Shown here: piece after piece, positions 57,852 through 64,000 of the stretch
Layout: each line of letters opens with the position of its first letter
Position numbering within the stretch: position 1 is the stretch's first letter
From: Todiramphus chloris collaris
Lineage: Eukaryota > Chordata > Aves > Coraciiformes > Alcedinidae
Direction of reading: 5' to 3'
DNA length: 64,000 bases
NCBI GenBank assembly: GCA_025345505.1
Contig: JANVCC010000167.1
Coordinates: 1,534,641 to 1,598,640, forward strand
Translations under genes and position numbers: made by a program
Notes under the pieces: generated by a model
The model's input: the letters and a program-made list of their open reading frames with translations, nothing else
What the model was told of the DNA's origin: nothing
The model's database searches: none

Positions 57852-60800
57852 GTTTTCCTGTGGATCACATGAATAACCTAAACCAATAAAATAACCTAAA
57901 CCAGTAAAACAATCCAGAACTGGTTTCACGCAGTTACCTCAGAGGCCGTTCATTTGCATCTTTTATTCACAGAGAACCCCAAACACACCTTATTTCCCAA
58001 AAGAAACATCCAAAGTAAGAAACTTCCAGCTTCTCTGGATGTAATTGTGTTGCTGGGGGGGTTTGACTGTAGATACACAACACACTGTGCAGGGGTCCAG
58101 CCCCAGGCTCGTTTACTCCTGGTGATGTGGGTACAGAAACAAGTTTGCTTTCCTCATGTCGTGGCCTGGCGTGGAGTGAGCCAATACCAATGGCTTTCCT
58201 AGGTTGACATTAATTTTTACTTTTCTTCTTTTTTTCTTGTGAATTTATATGCAGCTGTGATCTGATGCCCAGACATCCTACTTGCGTGGCATAATAATAT
58301 ATGCATTATACTATAATATAGTATATATAATATAATATAAATACAATATATACATAATAATAAAGGCCTAACACAAGTTCAGTTTTCCAGTTCTGGGAAC
58401 CGATTTTTTGATCAAGTTATTCAAGTTATCTGAAGAAAAAAAAAAAATTTGTTAGTTCCCTCTTTTTTTTTTTTTTTTTTTTATAAATAGCTTTTTGCAT
58501 AAACAATGATTTTGAGTATGTTCAGACTAAATTTTATAATTTAATAAATTAACATTATGAAAAGGGGGAGGGGGGGTGTGGAAACAGCAAGCGCTTTTGT
58601 TGACAGCTGTATTTTATCTTTCAGTTTCCTGGTATCCATAACCATTTACAGTAACTCTTCAGATTTCTAGCTGGGGATTTCTTATGTTCATGTGTAAAGA
58701 AACCTCAAAGCCACAAATAAGCACTTGCCACTTTGAATGGTTTTTTTGCAAAGACACGCTGACGTGCTGCCAGTTAAACTGCAATAGGCTTGGGAAAGCA
58801 TGAAGGGAACTTGAACCACGAGAGTTAATGGTTATTGCTGCCTGTATCCTGCACTTTGAGAACTGCCATTCAAAGAAAATGTCAGGATTTAGCATTTCAT
58901 GATTAGTAATGAGAAACATTTCACTTCAGTATTCAATCAGGTTGGTCTTTGGTGTAAAGGGTAAATTGCCCAAGCTGCGTGAAGCCAGTTTGATATCAAG
59001 CTCATCTTCCTAGTATTTTTATCTTTCCACCAGCAACGTCAGATGATTTAAGCTTAAATACTTAATGGGGTTGACTACCTGATGATACCTGTGCTTATCT
59101 CTTTCAAGAAAGTGTTCAAATCTATACAGAAATGAGACCCATGGAACAAACCAGCGACGGGCAGCAGTGAAGAGCAGATCTCAGCCTGACCCTGACATGG
59201 TGGGAAAGCACTGGATTTGAAAAGGAGAGACGAGAAACAGAGTCTGAAAAGAGGCAAAATAGAGGTAAGTATCATTTGCTGTACTAAAAGGTGTAACACA
59301 TCTCTCTCATGAGAAGCAGAGTCATCAACAGTGGGCTTAGTGACTGCCCCAAAGAACCCAGACTGTCTCTGAGTGATAGAATGAGAAGAAACAGGCTATT
59401 AAGGCTCTGGACCGACTTCAGCACTAGTAGTAGTAGACTGTGCACAGCATCAGAGCTATAGCTGTTCTTTCTTTATGGAAGGCACATCTGGTTTGAGGCT
59501 AAGCAGGTGATGTACAGTGCTAGGTAACAATGTCAGGGCACCGAGGTGGGGAGATGTCATGAGAGGATTGAGGCCTGACTCTGCAGCCCTGTTGGAAACA
59601 TGGAGTAAATCCAGAGTGCCGACTCCTGCACAGTTACAACGATGTAAACCAGGCGTCAGTCAGACCTGGATCTTTCCAGGAGTTTTACAGAGTGGTCAGT
59701 GCTGAGCAGCAGAACCATGTCATCCCAGTCCAAAATACTTCTGCCAAAATAGTTCTTGTCTTACAAAAAGAATTTAGACCTGAGTTTTTTTTCTGAAATT
59801 CTATGCATATATTCAGAGTAAACATTTGTGCTGGAACTTCCCTGGCTGTTTCACCAGACAAGATATAATCGTCTCCGTTACTACTTCGAACGGTCTTTGA
59901 GACCAGATGCAACTTTATTTCTTTATCGCTGTGATGAAGTATGTTTTACTAAACTTTATTTTATTGCAGCTTCCCAGAAGTGCATGTTTTAATACACCAG
60001 ACAAGCATAAGCAATGAGCTCATATGCAGAAAAGGGTCTGGTTTATAGTTATTGAATATACATGCTCTGTGTTTGCTATGAGTTTAATATGTATGTCATG
60101 CATTCTACTAAACAATTCAAGTGTAAATGGAAAAGTTGGATAATAAAGGAAAGAATCTAAAGCCTTTGAATGCAAAAGGGCTTAACGGAAAGGCAGGTAG
60201 GAAGTAAGAGTTTTGATTATGCTGTTTACACTGGTTTTTAATGGCAAACTGCCCAATGGCCATGATGGTGAAAGGGCATTTTTGAAGCTCATTGGTTACA
60301 GTAGAAGTGGATCAATTCTCCGGTACACTTGACACAAGAAAAGGTCCATTTTATTAGAGGCTGAAAACAGAAAAGCTGTAGATTTTGTAGCTCGAAAAGC
60401 AAAATCCTGCATGTTTAGCAGTGCAGGTTTTACCTTTGAAAAGAAACTTTAAAAAATAGTACTGTGACATTTTGTGGCACTCCTCTTCCAGAAATTTCAT
60501 ATCAAAGGTGCTTAGCTCAAAGCCACCCAATGGTTTTCCCGGCTGTCAGTAGCATACAGTCTCCCCAGAAGCTGAAAGTCAAACCGTGTGAGCTTTTGGC
60601 TCACACATCAGCAACAATAAAGATTAGACCATTAGAAGCTGCAGAATGATCTATTAGTTTGGCCGTGGACTTCGAAGGGTATTGCTTCAGTCCTCTCCCA
60701 TTTAAGAGCCTGGCCTTTTTCGTAGCTATTGTTAGCGTTGCTCTTTAGTGTGCTTTGTCTTTGGACCTGTTGGTTTCCTTTTGATCTCGGATGTCTGAAG

Positions 60801-61032
60801 CCCTTTTGCCCAGGGCGACAAAAGGCAGAGGAGACAGCACGCTCTGTTTTCACCCCTTTCCAGGGAACAAAAATCAGTCCCAACTGAAGCAAAGCTGAGC
60901 AAGTAGGCTTACTGTCATCAGCATGAGGTTCCCAGAACTGCATAATCCATCCCTAAGGACAATCTGGAATATTTTGTTTCATCCAAGTGGAAAGGTCCAA
61001 AAATTATTCAAATAAAACATTTTACTGATATG
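57852..61032. other. Unique non-coding sequence with AT-rich patch
   Basis: No exon or mobile element recognised. An AT-rich simple stretch lies at 58288-58362, an A/T run pair at 58438-58482 and a G-rich patch at 58565-58577. The part at about 60640-60930 holds unique CpG-containing sequence of regulatory character but unknown function. Open frames are around 100 codons or less. Confidence 0.5.
58288..58362. repeat. AT-rich simple repeat (TATAA type)
   Basis: About 75 bp of almost pure A/T in irregular ATATAATA units, with several short self-complementary words. Can be prone to unwinding or cruciform formation. Confidence 0.88.
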
Positions 61033-61710
61033 CTGACCTGCTGGAAAGCAGGTCCATGAAGAAGGACCTTGGAGTCCTGGTGGACAATAAGTTCTCCATG
61101 GGACAGCAATGGGCCCTTGTGACCAGGAAGGCCAATGGTCTCCTGAGGGGGCATAAAGAAGAATGTGGCCAGCAGGTCAAGGAGGGTTGCTCTGCACTAA
61201 TGAGACCACATCTGGAGTATTATGTCCAATTCTGGGCTCCCCAGTTCAAGGAGGACAGGGAAATACTGGAGAGAGTCCAAGGGAGGCTATGAGGATGCTG
61301 AAGGAACAGGAACAGGAACATCTCTCTTGTGAGGAAAGGCTGAGAGCCCTGGTGCTGTTTGGCCTGGAGAAGAGAAGCCTGAGAGGGGATCTTATGAATG
61401 GTTACAAATATCTGAGGGGTGGGTGTCAAGTGGAAGGGGCCAGGCTCTTGTCAGTGGTGCCCTGGGATGTGACAAGAGGTAATGGTAGCAGGTGAAACAC
61501 AGGAAGTTCCACCTCCACATGAGGGGAAGTTTCTTTGCTGTGAGAGTGCCAGAGCCTGGAAGAGGCTCCCCAAAGAGGTTGTGGAGTCTTCTTCTCTGGA
61601 GACTTTCCAACCCCCCTGAATCTGTTCCTGTGTGGGCTGCCCTGGGTGACCCTGCTCTGGCAGGGGGGTTGGACTCGAGGATCTCCAGAGGTCCCTTCCA
61701 TTCAATGATA
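61033..61710 (+). mobile_element. CR1 LINE 3' part, about 680 bp
   Basis: A plus-strand CR1 starting in ORF2 near 'ctgacctgctggaaagcagg' and reaching the 3' UTR 'ctccagaggtcccttccatt'. The final 'caacccctac' part of the 3' UTR is deleted before the tail, so the ATTCTATG end is degraded. Frames at 61056-61292 and 61163-61495 read the usual ORF2 motifs ('LGVLVDNKFSMGQQWALVTR', 'SVVPWD') but in two different phases, showing a frameshift. A GGAACA triplication (about 61303-61320) is a small local expansion inside it. Same type as the 4029 copy. Confidence 0.96.
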
Positions 61711-62342
61711 AATACTAAGAGAAAGGGTTGCAATCAGGCCTAGTTTGGACATTTTTTTTCCCATTGTACAACCCACTGCTGACAAAATGAAGAGGCTTTT
61801 GGAGGCTGGGCTTCAGGCAATAGCACAACTGAGGTGTGAAAGCAGAAGCCAAGGCACCAACCAGCTAGGCTGTACCAGCTCCTCCTCGCTGATAGGAGGC
61901 CAGAGCTTAAGTCCTGGAAATGCAAGTGGGAAATACCCCTCCCTTCAGGCTGGGCTACCCAGTTACACCATCAGCCCTGGTGCCAGGTGATGAGCTGGCC
62001 TAGTTCAGCAGCCTGCTCCTCACCCCCTCAAGCAACAGCCGCCATTTGCCCACATCCTCTAAATAACTGGGGATTGTTTTCAGTTGTAAAAATCCACTTT
62101 TACAAAAAGCTTTGGCCTTCCCCTTCAGGGCTGAAGCCATTGGGCTCTGACAATGTTATCAAGAGAAAACAGCAGCTCCAGTCCCCTCCAACACGGGGCT
62201 GCAGGAGGGAGCGCCTTGGCACCAGTGCTGCGGAGAAAGGGATGGAAATGATGTGACCATTGCAAGGAGAAATGTTGGGTAGGTGACACGTGATTTTCCT
62301 CAAACAACTGAATTTAAAGAACAGGAAATTGCAATGCCCATC
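61711..62342. other. Unique non-coding sequence
   Basis: GC-richer unique DNA with no recognised exon or mobile element. Open frames are under 90 codons. Confidence 0.5.
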
Positions 62343-62577
62343 CTTTTTTTTATTATTCTTTGTTCTTTTTTTTCCTTTCTTTTTTTCTTTTTATTTTTTT
62401 TCTTCCCTTTTTCTTTTTTTGTTTTCCTTCCCTTTTCTCTCTCTTTTTCTTTCTTTCCCTTTTTCCTTTCTCTGTTTCTACCCCCCTGCCTTTTCCCTTT
62501 TTTTTTTTTTGTTTGTTTGTTTGTTTGTTTTGTTTTGGGGTTTTTTTGTTTGTCTTTTTTTCTTTTCGAGCTCTCTA
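62343..62577. repeat. Pyrimidine-rich (T/C) tract with (GTTT)n block
   Basis: About 170 bp of irregular T and C (62343-62510) followed by six GTTT units (62511-62534) and further T-rich sequence. The phenylalanine-rich plus frames and lysine-rich minus frames here are compositional artefacts. Confidence 0.93.
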
Positions 62578-63200
62578 CTCTGGAGGCCACCTTTCTATAG
62601 CAGTGAATTAATCCTGGGGCTTTAACATTAACCAGCACTGTCTGTCCAGAGCAAAAGCCTTCCAAAGACTGCCGTCTCGTGGCAACTGCTGCAGCACATA
62701 CAGCCCTGCCAGAGGTCACAGGCAGATGTCACAGGCATTTAGTGGCACGCAGGATACATGACAGAAACTTTCTCAAATTTCACAGATAGAGAGTTGGGGG
62801 GGCGGAGAAGGAAAAAACCCAACCCAAAACCAAAAAGAAAATTAACCACATGAGACAGGTGCCCAGTCAGATGATGACAAAGTAACTTAACTGCTGCCAA
62901 GTGAAAGGCAGCCCTGGATTCCCTGGATGGGTTTCTGTGCTTTCATGAGCCTCATAGCAGCCCTGAATTCAGTCACCTTGCTGGAGCAGTTCAGTGTCTA
63001 CATCGACAGACAGTCAGGAAGGTTTACAGCTCAGGAAGGCAGATGACCCAGGATGGCTTTCTCAGAAAGGGAGCTCTCTTCTTTTCCAAGCCAAACTTGC
63101 TGTACTGCCTCCAGCACATCCTGTTACACACACTCAGTACAAAGTGTTACAGTAATTTTGCAGTAAATACCAGATGAAGGTATCCTGAATAAGGGGAATA
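62578..63200. other. Unique non-coding sequence
   Basis: Unique DNA between two pyrimidine tracts. A short G run lies near 62796-62802. Nothing else recognised. Confidence 0.5.
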
Positions 63201-63373
63201 AATTTTTTTCTTATTTTTCTTTTTATTTTTCCTTCCCTTTTTTTTCCCCTTTTTCTTCTTTTTTTTTTCTTTTTCTTCTCTTTTTTCTTTTTTATCTTTT
63301 TTTTCTTCTTTTATTTTCTTTTTTTTTCTCTCTTTTTTTTGTTCTTGTTTTTCCTCTATTTTTTTTTCCCTCT
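63201..63373. repeat. Pyrimidine-rich (T/C) tract
   Basis: About 170 bp of T with scattered C (ttttcttctttttttttctt type). It lies 630 bp from a similar tract of the same strand bias. The lysine-rich minus frame over it is not a gene. Confidence 0.93.
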
Positions 63374-63665
63374 TCCCCACCAGTGTTAAATCAAGGAGGT
63401 TTTGTGACATGGTTTAGTTTAGCACTCATCACTTAAAAACAATCTGTGTATAAATTATTGCTATTCTGAGTATTTTAGTGTGTACCCTACAGTGTGCTTT
63501 TAAAAGAAATCCACCGCCTGTCCTAATTACTGATATATGAATTATTTCCTAGGATTATAGATTAGGTGAACGAGAGTCAGCTTTTCCAGCCTGTGGCTTT
63601 TAACCACCGTGGGTTTTTAGAGAGAAGTTGTTTTGTGCAGGGTGGAAGACCTGCTTAGATGCAAG
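63374..63665. other. Unique non-coding sequence
   Basis: About 290 bp of AT-rich unique DNA. Nothing recognised. Confidence 0.45.
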
Positions 63666-63814
63666 TCTCCTCTTGTCTCATCACCAGTTACCTGGGAGAA
63701 GAGAGCAACACCCACCTCACTCCAGCCTCCCTTCAGGTGGCTGTGGAGAGCAGTAAGGTCTCCCCTCAGCCTCCTCTTCTCCAGACTAAAGAACCCCAGC
63801 TCCCTCAGCCTCCC
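63666..63814 (-). mobile_element. CR1 internal fragment, third subfamily type, about 150 bp
   Basis: A minus-strand CR1 piece from 'tctcctcttgtctcatcacc' to 'ctccctcagcctcccctgag'. It matches the reverse complement of 57465-57611 with about three differences by eye in 147 bp. It lacks the 3' UTR and tail, so it is not a simple 5' truncated insertion. Confidence 0.92.
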
Positions 63815-64000
63815 CTGAGAGGGGAAAAATCCATGTGCTTAGTTACCTCCTTTCTCCAGTAGCAGAGCCCTGCAGGGACCAGAACTCTTGCTGTCCTGCG
63901 AGACCGAACCCTTTGATGCAAACCATGACTCTGGCATATTTACCCTCCGTGGCTTTAACAGTAACACAGGTACCATGTGGGTAGTCCCACCAGCCTGTGA
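63815..64000. other. Unique sequence to window end
   Basis: No recognisable feature in the last 186 bp. Confidence 0.4.

Noticed and set aside
62290..62719. Phe-rich and Lys-rich frames over the T/C tract
   Set aside because: Compositional artefact of the pyrimidine tract.
1..64000. tRNA, rRNA or small RNA genes
   Set aside because: No A-box/B-box pair, cloverleaf or rRNA core sequence noticed on either strand by reading; a covariance-model scan was not possible.
1..64000. An undescribed multi-gene system
   Set aside because: There are no supported genes to form one; the notable features are repeats and possible regulatory DNA.

Overview
This window is vertebrate nuclear DNA and almost certainly from a bird. 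The evidence is the mobile-element content. I find eighteen fragments of CR1, the dominant avian LINE, several ending in the diagnostic ATTCTATG-type 3' tail. There is also one solo ERV-type LTR beginning TGTCCTGGTTTGGG, a common avian LTR start. The abundance of one CR1 type (3' end reading TAGGGGTTGGAAGGGACCTC on the minus strand) suggests a CR1-rich bird lineage, but I cannot name the species.

I find no convincing protein-coding exon, no CpG-island promoter, and no tRNA, rRNA or CRISPR array. Every long open frame lies inside a CR1 copy or a homopurine/homopyrimidine tract, or looks like chance. The best reading is an intergenic desert or the inside of a very long intron. Several unique stretches have the feel of conserved developmental enhancers (octamer, homeodomain and E-box motifs, or locally raised CpG), but conservation cannot be seen from one sequence, so these are low-confidence calls.

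Layout: 1-4028 is unique sequence. From 4029 to 15068 the window is CR1-rich, with eight CR1 fragments including an inverted pair at 10277-10630 and an ancient copy at 14876, plus the solo LTR at 6811-7300. A 361-bp homopurine tract lies at 16513-16873 and a 53-bp x 3 tandem repeat at 17581-17733. One CR1 copy sits at 20965-21350. The interval 21351-37806 is about 16.5 kb almost without recognisable transposons, holding only microsatellites and homopolymers. From 37807 CR1 copies return, and a 22-bp minisatellite lies at 41369-41730. At 52147-52482 an unassigned acidic open frame abuts a CR1 3' end. The last 3 kb holds a nearly intact CR1 3' region, two pyrimidine tracts and a CR1 fragment almost identical to one 6 kb upstream in the opposite direction.

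The CR1 copies fall into several age or subfamily groups: a common type (4029, 9463, 10277/10441, 11755, 13823, 37807, 46598, 61033), a second type (42463, 47590, 51640), a third (43921, 57440, 63666, perhaps 20965), an older one (43305) and one very old copy (14876). No genes acting together and no novel biological system could be supported. The items most worth checking are the acidic open frame at 52147-52482, the CpG-dense patch at 11091-11180, the inverted CR1 pair, the minisatellite and the homopurine tract.
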